Assembly (NCBI GenBank): GCA_945882615.1
Contig: CAMCWK010000029.1
Span: forward strand, 1 to 38,475
Reading direction: 5' to 3'
Length of the DNA: 38,475 nt
Origin: Rhizobium sp. Q54
Lineage (GTDB): Bacteria; Pseudomonadota; Alphaproteobacteria; Micropepsales; Micropepsaceae
Positions 30,089 to 38,253 of the stretch are shown here, in pieces (position 1 is the stretch's first letter; each line of letters begins with the position of its first letter). The notes below the pieces were generated by a model that worked only from the letters and a program-made list of their open reading frames with translations, did not search any database and was not told where the DNA came from. Made by a program: the position numbers and the translations under genes.

Positions 30089-32443
30089 CTAGAACCGATA
30101 CGCCGCCGCCAGCATCACCTGATTGGCCGAATAATTGCGGCTCCGCCAGTAAAAATCATACGAGGCTTCCACCGACCAAGTTCTCTCATCACATGCACAG
30201 GACAGCAAGGTAACCCCAGTCCCGACGTTAAGCGTATCGGGGGCGGCGCTCAGACCAGAAGCTATAAATGATGTTGAGCCGACGGCCGTAAACGTTGAGA
30301 CTTTTTGGAAGTTTTGCCCGACAATGTCGTGAAGCCATTTGAAATGAACCTTGGGAAGAATTGTACTACCGTCATCCATATCAAAATAGCGAGCGACATC
30401 CACGCCTAGACCAGACTCAAGAAAACTGTACCTCTGGGGAGCGATTTGCAGATTGACATCGCCGGCACCCGATTCGGTATATCCATTCAGATCTACCTGG
30501 GTGGCCTGCAATGACACCAGCGGCGTAACCGTGTACCCGTCCACGAAGAAGTGTCGGCCCGCCGTGACGAAAGTTGTTACATCCTCGCCTGCATACTTCG
30601 CTAACGCCGTGCGATCTATCCCGGGAAATATAATCTGGCGCCTAGCTGAATAACTGTTCCAGGCATACGACAAGTTGCCATTGGCAAACCAAGTGCCATC
30701 TTCATGTGTGACGTAGCCAGTCGCCTGGTAGCTGTTGAACCCCGTGCTATTGACGCCCGCTTTTCCATCTATAGTGCTGCGCGCATAACCCAGGCCAAGG
30801 CCCACACGCGTGTAGTTAGAAAAAGGTATGTCGTATCCCACCATCGCGCCGAGAATTTTTGATTCATAGCCCGAATAAGCCCCCTGCGCGCCCTGATCAC
30901 CGAAGTAACCGAAGCCCTTGATCCACAAACCGCTGTATTGGTTTGAAGGACATGCCGAGCCGTCTGCGGCTGGTTTTTTTCTTTCATCAGTTAAGCGCTC
31001 GGTTGAGGATTGGGCGCCGCCTCCGCAGAGTCCGGCATTTATGTGAGACGCCAGCATATTTTGAAAAGCCCTGGTTCGCTCGAAAGTGACCAGCGGTGCA
31101 GCTAGCGCGGGGTTCGAAGGGGCAAGTTGCGCCACCGCGTTCACCACAGTAGTTACGTCTGATATCGCATTGATTGCAGGCAGAACCACCGTGACAAGGT
31201 CGGTGTTTATTGCGGCGGGTGCCCCGGGCGTCGCAGCGGCAGGTGCTCCGGGCGTCGCTGCCGCAGGTGCCACGGGCGCCGCTGCCGCTGCCGCCAGGAT
31301 TGCTGGCACTATGGGGGCTGCTACTGGTGCAACAGGTGGTAAGACAACACCCGGGGGTGGGGTCACCGCCACAGTCAGCGGGATGCCAGTTGTCCGTATT
31401 CTGACCTGGCCCGCCACGGTGCCGGCCGCAGGCTCAGCTACAAAGGTGTAAAGCGGATTGGTGGGATCATTTACGACTACGAGGATCGCTCCGTTGGTAC
31501 CGCTCTGAACGGTGCCCGCTTGCGTTTGGACAATATCAAAAAACGTCCCCACGGGAAAAAATGCCGTCTGTGGGACTGCTACATTGATGAGCAGTGTTGA
31601 TCCAAGATTGGTCGCGCCAACCGGTCTGATGTTGCCGTAAACACTCGGGCTTGCCAGCGTTGTGTTGATAACGCCGCTTGCGGTTTGATTGGCGATGGTC
31701 AGTGCGCCGCCGATATTCAAAGTGTTCGTGCCAAGATTGAAGGCATAGGCGTTGACAGCGCCACTGATGGACGCGCTCACTCCTGCGGTATTGCTTCCTC
31801 CAACGACATTAATGGCCCTGAGCCCGTTGGCGCCGCCAACCGCTCCGGTCAAAGCGCTTCCGGAACCGAGGGACAGTGTTCCAGTGTTCGCGGTGTTGGT
31901 GGTGAGTGCGCCGATCAGCCTTGTGTTCGGGGCCAGGCTTATAATGCCGTTACCCGCGAAATTGGTTGCTGATATGTTGGTAGACCCGCTGTTGAAATTT
32001 AGCGATCCGGTTCCACTTACCGTAGTGATGGTACCAAAGAGACTGCCATTGAAGTTAACGGCAGTTCCGTTGTTGCCGCCATTAATGTTGCGGAAAAACG
32101 GTCCACCCGGATTGGTGATACCGATCGCGCCAAACACGTCGGAGCTGCTGTTGAACACTATATCGGATAGGCTTGATGCGTCTGTTGAGACTGCTCGAAG
32201 CAGAGCGTTGGTAACATTCCCACCGCTCGAGTTGTTCGTAAAGATATCCATTTTGGGGCCGCCAATCGTTCCCACGATCAACGTTCCACCGCCGCCTTGG
32301 CCCGTCATGGAAACACCACTGGTAATGCCGGTGGCGTTCAGCGGCGTGGGCGCCGCACCGTTGATAACTTGCTGCGCCCAAGTGGGTGCCGAGAACGCAG
32401 CTATGCTGACAACGACAGACGATAAGAGAAAAGCGCGATTCAT
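30089..32443 (-). CDS. Autotransporter with beta-barrel translocator domain
   Basis: A 784-residue exported protein. The signal peptide is at 1-24 (ending TWAQQ). The passenger (~25-420) is Gly/Asn/Thr/Ser-rich with the short strands of a beta-helix (LNFNSGSTNISATNFAGNGI, LIGALTTNTANTGTLSLGSG). An Ala/Pro linker has a tandem A-A-T-P-G-A-P-A repeat. The C-terminal ~280 residues are the barrel (YSGLWIKGFGYFGDQGAQGA onward), ending in NQVMLAAAYRF with the terminal Phe needed by the BAM machinery. The passenger is probably displayed on the surface; no protease or lipase motif was noticed, so adhesion is a guess. Start 32443 (GGGGA upstream) follows the signal peptide. GC is lower than core genes. 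Confidence 0.88.
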   Translation of the reverse strand: MNRAFLLSSVVVSIAAFSAPTWAQQVINGAAPTPLNATGITSGVSMTGQGGGGTLIVGTIGGPKMDIFTNNSSGGNVTNALLRAVSTDASSLSDIVFNSSSDVFGAIGITNPGGPFFRNINGGNNGTAVNFNGSLFGTITTVSGTGSLNFNSGSTNISATNFAGNGIISLAPNTRLIGALTTNTANTGTLSLGSGSALTGAVGGANGLRAINVVGGSNTAGVSASISGAVNAYAFNLGTNTLNIGGALTIANQTASGVINTTLASPSVYGNIRPVGATNLGSTLLINVAVPQTAFFPVGTFFDIVQTQAGTVQSGTNGAILVVVNDPTNPLYTFVAEPAAGTVAGQVRIRTTGIPLTVAVTPPPGVVLPPVAPVAAPIVPAILAAAAAAPVAPAAATPGAPAAATPGAPAAINTDLVTVVLPAINAISDVTTVVNAVAQLAPSNPALAAPLVTFERTRAFQNMLASHINAGLCGGGAQSSTERLTDERKKPAADGSACPSNQYSGLWIKGFGYFGDQGAQGAYSGYESKILGAMVGYDIPFSNYTRVGLGLGYARSTIDGKAGVNSTGFNSYQATGYVTHEDGTWFANGNLSYAWNSYSARRQIIFPGIDRTALAKYAGEDVTTFVTAGRHFFVDGYTVTPLVSLQATQVDLNGYTESGAGDVNLQIAPQRYSFLESGLGVDVARYFDMDDGSTILPKVHFKWLHDIVGQNFQKVSTFTAVGSTSFIASGLSAAPDTLNVGTGVTLLSCACDERTWSVEASYDFYWRSRNYSANQVMLAAAYRF

Positions 32444-32573
32444 GAAAAAATCCCCTGGTGTAACACCGGCGATCTCTTTCGCGCCTCGACGCACATAACG
32501 TCTGTCGTTCGAAAAAGTTCCAATTCGTGGCCATGTGAGCCCAGGCTCCAGGGCTGGGCTTTCCGCGATAGGG

Positions 32574-32640
32574 GAATGTCCGCTTATGGCGCAAAGCGGA
32601 CAGCGGCTGTACGACCGCTTCTGACCCAATGCGGCATTGG
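32574..32640. repeat. GTCCGC hairpin repeat, short doublet
   Basis: Hairpins 32574-32604 and 32610-32640, starts 36 bp apart, with a shorter spacer than the other doublets. It lies upstream of the autotransporter gene. Confidence 0.8.
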
Positions 32641-32710
32641 CAAAACTAGTTTATGATATTTGCGTTGTGGCAGGTTTGCTGAGAGCGCGGCTCTGGTTCG
32701 GAGCTTTAAC

Positions 32711-32746
32711 TAGAAAAGCCTCGCGAGATTTCTCTCACGAGGCTTG
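32711..32746 (-). terminator. Terminator of the DUF2541-like/Asp-repeat fusion gene
   Basis: On the minus strand, GCCTCGTGAGA and TCTCGCGAGGC pair with one G-T/C mismatch region, then CTTTTCT. About 20 bp after the stop at 32768. Confidence 0.85.
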
Positions 32747-32767
32747 ACTTCAATCTACGATGGTTCG

Positions 32768-33325
32768 TTAGCGACGATAGGGATTGTTCGGGCGATCGTC
32801 ACGATAGTTCGGGACACCGTCGTTGTCGCGGTCACGGTCTACGCGATTTGGAATGCCGTCACGGTCCGGGTCTTGTGCGCCGCCCAAGTCAAATAGCTGA
32901 GAATAAACGTTTGCCCAATCGGGACTGCGCTGCCATTCGCCTCTATGGCGCCCGATATCGGCAAGTATGCGTATTCTACCGCCCCACCGCTCATCAGCCT
33001 GACAATTAAAGGTTAAGCGCTCTAATCGCCTCGCCTCGCCTGGCAGATCAACACGTGCTGGGCGGCCTTCGATCAGGCGACCAGAAAATATTTGACGGGA
33101 ACGTCCATTACCAAATCGAGCCACGACCGAGCGGCAATTGATACTGCTGTCCGCAGCGCGCAGCTGAATACTCTCCACGGGTCCGCCAAATCTTGAATAC
33201 ACAACATCCCGGTCCGATCGGCCCCGCACGTCTATGGTTCCAAGATTTTGCATAGAAGTCTGAGCTGACAATGCGCTTGAGCTAAATAAAAGCGCGGCGG
33301 TAACAAAGAGTAATTTCCTGTTCAT
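32768..33325 (-). CDS. Secreted DUF2541-like domain fused to an Asp-rich repeat tail
   Basis: A 185-residue exported protein. The signal peptide is at 1-21 (ending ALSAQ). One DUF2541-like domain follows (~25-115): QNLGTIDVRGRSDRDVVYSR, FGGPVESIQLRAADSSINCR, ARFGNGRSRQIFSGRLIEG, RLTFNC. Next comes ILADIGRHRGEWQRSPDW, also present as a linker in the protein at 11306-12130. The C-terminus is DPDRDGIPNRVDRDRDNDGVPN, closed by DDRPNNPYRR, the same repeat and end as in the lipoprotein at 13752-13994. So two families that are separate at 11-14 kb are joined here. Ca2+ binding by the tail is an inference. Function is unknown. The start at 33325 follows the signal peptide. Confidence 0.75.
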   Translation of the reverse strand: MNRKLLFVTAALLFSSSALSAQTSMQNLGTIDVRGRSDRDVVYSRFGGPVESIQLRAADSSINCRSVVARFGNGRSRQIFSGRLIEGRPARVDLPGEARRLERLTFNCQADERWGGRIRILADIGRHRGEWQRSPDWANVYSQLFDLGGAQDPDRDGIPNRVDRDRDNDGVPNYRDDRPNNPYRR

Positions 33326-33659
33326 TCGCTATTCTCCGCAAGAAGGACTATAAATTCGCTCCGCCCATATCTGTAGGCGGCGCTTTGTTAAACGCGCCAT
33401 GCGTATGAAAGTTTCAGGGGCGTAAACCAAGAGAGACCCGATAGGCCAACGGCGATTTCGATGAATGCGCTGGCGGTCGCGTGCGCTAAGCCCTGAGCAA
33501 AGTGGCGAATTATTCCATCCAGTGGCTAGATATGTCTGCTTTTGGCGCAAAGCGGACATTCAGGGTTCCCACGCCCAGCATCCACGGCCAGAAGCCTTGC
33601 ACCCCTAACCGCGTTACATCTCGTCCAATGTCTGTAGCACCTGTCGGATTAGGTCGGTT
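33326..33659. other. Non-coding gap with one hairpin repeat
   Basis: No supportable gene. The divergent 5' regions of the secreted fusion protein and of the broken DUF6491 gene meet here. The hairpin at 33531-33562 is the only clear structure. Confidence 0.55.
33531..33562. repeat. GTCCGC hairpin repeat, single
   Basis: GTCTGCTTTTGGCGC then AAAGCGGACATTC; one mismatch. Confidence 0.83.
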
Positions 33660-34070
33660 ATCACCGTCCCCGCTATCGCCCAATCCTATCAGGGTGACGA
33701 CCGCGCCTGCCTACGCAACCGCAACATCCATGATTTCCAGATCGTGCCAGGCGACCGTTCGCTGGTGGTCACTGACATCGCTCGCAACCGCTACCGCATC
33801 AACTTCATCGGCCGCTGCTACGACCTGAAACACAATTTCGGCTTGGCCTTCCGCACCCGCGGCGTCGGCTCCCTTTCCTGCGTGGCGCGCGGTGACTGGG
33901 TGCACAATCGCGCTGTGCTGGGACCCGGCAGGCAGTGCATCGTCGAGAGCGTGGAACACCAAACCCGCGCCCTGGACCGCATGGATTATGAAGCCATGCA
34001 GGCACGCGACCAGGGGTGGGATCGCCGCGACCACGACTATCGCGATCGCCGGGACCGCAACTACCGCTAA
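33660..34070 (+). pseudogene. DUF6491-like gene without a start codon (5'-truncated)
   Basis: The frame encodes the end of a signal peptide (VITVPAIAQSYQGDD) and a full DUF6491-like domain: ACLRNRNIHDFQI, IGRCYDLKHNFGLAF, SLSCVARGDW, QCIVESVEH. It ends with a basic/Asp-rich tail (DRRDHDYRDRRDRNYR). Between the stop at 33606 and GTG at 33744 there is no ATG, GTG or TTG. GTG 33744 lies inside the domain, so translation from there would lose the signal peptide and the first conserved Cys. The first ~15 residues seem replaced by unrelated sequence near 33655. It could be a pseudogene, use a rare start such as ATT at 33648, or reflect a sequencing error. It is homologous to the protein at 14751-15119. 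Confidence 0.65.
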
Positions 34071-34087
34071 CACCGCCTTCGCCTGAA

Positions 34088-34121
34088 TCGGGGCGCATCC
34101 TTTGCGAAGGTGCGCCCCGCT
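34088..34121 (+). terminator. Hairpin after the DUF6491-like gene
   Basis: GGGGCGCA (34090-34097) pairs exactly with TGCGCCCC (34111-34118). There is no long U-tract, so termination may be weak. Confidence 0.55.
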
Positions 34122-34162
34122 CCATAAATGGGACTTTGTTCCCTCCTGCGCGTTACCAGCGC

Positions 34163-35572
34163 ATGCCAGCCGCTTCATTCCGCGCCCTGGCCCGCCCCGC
34201 GGGCCCATTTCTGCTGGCATTTTGCCTGTTCCTGGGTCTGGGCGCCTGCGCTTCGGTGCCCCATATCGCCCCTACCGCGGCCCCCGCCAACTTCAAGCCC
34301 GAGATGCTCGCCCGGGGCGGGGCCCTCACACCGGCCCAAGGCAAGGCCATCCTGCAAAAGCTCGCCACCGAGCCGGGCGATGCCGGATTGCTGCAACGCC
34401 ATCTCGCCACGCAAGCCGCGATCGCGGGCAGCCCGCTGATCGCGGGCAATCGCACAAAATTGCTGCGCGACGGACCGCAGACCTTCCGCGCCATGTTCGG
34501 CGCCATCCAGGACGCCAAACGCGACATCAACCTGGAATATTATATTTTCGAGGATGTGGAGCATGACGGCATGCGCCTGGGCGACCTGTTAATCGCCAAA
34601 CGCCAGGCCGGCATCGCCGTGACTATCATCTATGACAGCTACGGCTCGGGCAGCACACCCACCGCTTTCCTCGATCGCCTGCGGGCGGCAGGCGTCAAGC
34701 TGGTGTCGTTCAATCCGGTCAATCCGCTGGAAAGCAAGGTCCCCTATGCGCCCAACAACCGCGATCATCGCAAGATCCTGGTGGTGGACGGCCAGGTCGC
34801 CATTGTCGGTGGGGTCAATCTGAGCACCGCCTATCAGAGCAACCCCCTGGGCAAATCCGGCGGCCCGCCCGGCACCACACCGGATCAATGGCGCGACACC
34901 GACCTGCAGATCGAAGGCCCCGCCGTCGCCGAGCTGCAGAAACTCTTTCTGGAACACTGGACCGGCCAGAAAGGCGAAGCCGTGGACTCTTCGGCGATGT
35001 TTCCCGCCAACGGACCCAATGGCCCGGCGGTGGTGCGGGTGATCGGCAGCACGCCCGGCGACGGGCTGCACCTTTATTACGCCGCGCTGCTCACCGCGAT
35101 CCGTACCTCCGAAAAGAGCGTCTGGATCACCACCGCCTATTTCGCGCCCACACCGCAGCAGATCGGCGAGCTGAAGGACACCGCCCGGCGGGGCGTGGAT
35201 GTGCGCCTGCTGCTGCCCGGCCGCAGCGATTCCGCGCTTTCCATCGCGGTGGCCCATTCCCATTACACCGGTCTGCTGGAGGCGGGCGTGAAGATCTTCG
35301 AGACCTTCGACATCGTCCTGCACTCCAAGACCGCGGTGGTAGACGGGGTGTGGTCGTCCATCGGCTCGTCGAATTTCGACCATCGCAGCGTCATCTCCAA
35401 TGACGAGGTGGATGTCGTCGTCGTGGGCAGCGAAGCGGCGCAGGAGCTGGAAGCGCTGTTCCGCAGCGACGAGGCCGCTGCCAATCCCGTCCCGCTTGCG
35501 GCATGGAAATCCCGCCCACTCTGGAGCCGGCTCAAGGAGACCTACGCGCTTATGTGGGAGAAAATGCTGTGA
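34163..35572 (+). CDS. Phospholipase D family lipoprotein (cardiolipin-synthase-like)
   Basis: A 469-residue predicted lipoprotein. MPAASFRALARPAGPFLLAFCLFLGLGACAS has the lipobox LGAC (Cys29). Two HxKxxxxD motifs define the PLD fold: His202-Lys204-Asp209 (HRKILVVDGQVAIVGGVN) and His387-Lys389-Asp394 (HSKTAVVDGVWSSIGSSNF). The layout resembles bacterial cardiolipin synthases of the ClsB/ClsC type rather than secreted PLD toxins. It could make cardiolipin or exchange phospholipid head groups at the periplasmic side. The start at 34163 is chosen because the signal sequence follows; the frame continues to 34016. The next gene starts at GTGA overlapping its stop, so both are co-translated. Confidence 0.88.
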   Translation: MPAASFRALARPAGPFLLAFCLFLGLGACASVPHIAPTAAPANFKPEMLARGGALTPAQGKAILQKLATEPGDAGLLQRHLATQAAIAGSPLIAGNRTKLLRDGPQTFRAMFGAIQDAKRDINLEYYIFEDVEHDGMRLGDLLIAKRQAGIAVTIIYDSYGSGSTPTAFLDRLRAAGVKLVSFNPVNPLESKVPYAPNNRDHRKILVVDGQVAIVGGVNLSTAYQSNPLGKSGGPPGTTPDQWRDTDLQIEGPAVAELQKLFLEHWTGQKGEAVDSSAMFPANGPNGPAVVRVIGSTPGDGLHLYYAALLTAIRTSEKSVWITTAYFAPTPQQIGELKDTARRGVDVRLLLPGRSDSALSIAVAHSHYTGLLEAGVKIFETFDIVLHSKTAVVDGVWSSIGSSNFDHRSVISNDEVDVVVVGSEAAQELEALFRSDEAAANPVPLAAWKSRPLWSRLKETYALMWEKML

Positions 35573-36348
35573 GAGGATTGCTGATAGCCGCGCTGCTGCT
35601 CCTGGCGGCCGGGACACAGGCCTCGGCCTCTGGCCCGCAACTGCCCTGCGCCGCCGCCCCGTCGGTCTATCCCGCGGCCGACGCGCTTCCCGCGATTGCC
35701 ATCTGGCATGGCGACGAACTGGATCGGCACAAATGGCAGCCACCCGCCTGTACCGGATGGCCCGCCGCCTCCCGCGCCAAGTTGATCGTCACCCTGGCCG
35801 CCAGCTTCCGCTATGCCGGCAGCATGGATGGATTGCTGGCACGGGTCGGCGCCATCTCCTCCTTGCGCGACATCCACTACTGGTCGGTGACCGACAAGAA
35901 GTGGGGTCTGCTGGCATATGATGCCTCCGCTTTATCCGGCCCGGACGCCCGATCCCGCCGCGCCGACTTCGCGCCCACCGAACTGGTGAAGGGCGCCGAC
36001 CTGCATTACTGGGAAGACGACACCCGCACCGGCCCCACCATCTATCGCCTCAAGGTGCTGGAAAGCAGCAGCGAACGCGCCGTGATCTCCAGCGACAATG
36101 TCACGGCGGTGCGCCGTTACTTCTTCACCATCTTCAAGCCGGGCGCGCTGCAATCCCTGCTGATCATCCAGCGCCTGTCGCCGGGGGTGTACGGTGCCTA
36201 TATCGTCAGCCGCAGCGGCGAAGGCACCAGCGTGCTGGCGTCCGGCCATGACGATTCCTATGTCAGCCGCACTAATGCGCTCTATCGCGCTTTGGCCGGA
36301 ATCAAAACCGACCTGGACCCCCCCGCCGCCATGCCCGCGCCGCGTTAG
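35569..36348 (+). CDS. Exported protein coupled to the PLD gene, DUF6675-like
   Basis: A 259-residue exported protein. The signal peptide is RGLLIAALLLLAAGTQASAS. The mature protein has the well-conserved blocks YWSVTDKKWGLLAYDASAL, RRADFAPTELVKGADLHYWE, DDTRTGPTIYRLKVLESSSE, TAVRRYFFTIFKPGALQSLL and GAYIVSRSGEG. I recall this as the DUF6675 type; the name is tentative and function is unknown. The start is GTG at 35569, giving a four-base overlap with the PLD stop and GGGAG upstream; an ATG at 35503 would lie inside the PLD gene and would spoil the signal peptide. Coupling suggests both act on the same envelope lipid process. Confidence 0.75.
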   Translation: MRGLLIAALLLLAAGTQASASGPQLPCAAAPSVYPAADALPAIAIWHGDELDRHKWQPPACTGWPAASRAKLIVTLAASFRYAGSMDGLLARVGAISSLRDIHYWSVTDKKWGLLAYDASALSGPDARSRRADFAPTELVKGADLHYWEDDTRTGPTIYRLKVLESSSERAVISSDNVTAVRRYFFTIFKPGALQSLLIIQRLSPGVYGAYIVSRSGEGTSVLASGHDDSYVSRTNALYRALAGIKTDLDPPAAMPAPR

Positions 36349-36358
36349 TCACATCTAC

Positions 36359-36448
36359 TCTCACCATGGGCGGGCTTGACCCGCCCATCCAGCGCGCCAA
36401 GCGCAATTAAAAAGATGGATGGCCGGGCAGGCCCGGCTCTTTTTGTAC
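36359..36448. repeat. Second palindromic repeat type (GGGCGGG-CCCGCCC) with terminator
   Basis: ATGGGCGGG (36366-36374) pairs exactly with CCCGCCCAT (36380-36388). After a spacer, GCCGGGC (36422-36428) pairs with GCCCGGC (36431-36437), followed by TCTTTTTG. Translated on the minus strand it gives a LDGRVKPAHG-type peptide, the spurious product commonly annotated from an alphaproteobacterial extragenic repeat. The second stem can terminate the PLD operon. Confidence 0.7.
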
Positions 36449-36478
36449 CAAGCGGCTGGCCTATCTCGCTGCGGCGAC

Positions 36479-36556
36479 GAATGACCGCTTTTGGCGCAGA
36501 GCAGACATCTGCCCGGTTGAGGGCGAACGACCGCTCCTGACCCAAAGCGGACATTT
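36479..36556. repeat. GTCCGC hairpin repeat, doublet
   Basis: Hairpins 36479-36509 and 36525-36556, 46 bp apart, both with a few mismatches. Last copy in the window, between the PLD operon and trpB. Confidence 0.83.
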
Positions 36557-36622
36557 GCCCTGACGGCGCAGAGCGCCACCACCAACGCAACCCTTAAAAC
36601 GCCGGCCGTGGAATTCTGATTC

Positions 36623-37849
<1,227 letters not shown>

Positions 37850-37971
37850 TATATACTCGAGTTAGCCCTGCGGCGCTTGATTTAAATGAGTTTTACGCAT
37901 TTCTTCCTATCGCATCGGCGTTTGTAATCCCAATAGTCATTAGTGTGGTTACTAACCAATTTAGGGCCACT

Positions 37972-37990
37972 CCATGAGTCATTCTCATGG
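37972..37990. repeat. 7-bp perfect hairpin upstream of trpB
   Basis: CCATGAG / CTCATGG with loop TCATT, ~125 bp before the trpB start. It could be an operator or part of a leader; nothing more can be said. Confidence 0.6.
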
Positions 37991-38172
37991 AACACAGTGA
38001 AAGGTAAGAACCACGCGCGCGAGACGACGGCCGAACCTTGAAGCGACAGCACGGTTCAACGTTGTTTTTCTCTATTCTTGAGCATGTGACGATGGAGCCA
38101 ATCTACAAGTCCAAGGCTAGACTTTGTGGGGCCTAGGGCACTCGGGGAGATTTCTCAATGCGTACGAAGGGA

Positions 38173-38246
38173 AACCTGCGGGTTCGAAAAAGATGGCCTG
38201 GGACACCTTGGGGAGGGGGCGCATGCGTCTTCGGAACCCGCAGGTT
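38173..38246. repeat. 13-bp inverted repeat after the fasciclin gene
   Basis: AACCTGCGGGTTC (38173-38185) and its exact complement (38234-38246) enclose a 48-bp G-rich loop. It begins 8 bp after the fasciclin stop on the minus strand, so it may end that transcript, though no U-tract is present. Confidence 0.75.
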
Positions 38247-38253
38247 ATTCAAA

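Larger units (their letters stand above)
37850..38253. other. Non-coding region upstream of trpB
   Basis: No supportable gene. It holds the small hairpins TGGTT-ACT-AACCA (37945-37957) and CCATGAG-TCATT-CTCATGG (37972-37990), and the long inverted repeat at 38173-38246. The plus-strand frame starting at 38158 is antisense to the fasciclin gene and is rejected. Confidence 0.55.

Noticed and set aside
22858-33700. Second copy of the tRNA-Ser 3' end as an attR site
   Set aside because: Reading the segment I found no stretch matching the last ~20 bases of the tRNA; sites beyond the window cannot be excluded.
34589-35743. 384-residue open frame on the minus strand
   Set aside because: Antisense shadow of the phospholipase D gene; no signature, no start signal.
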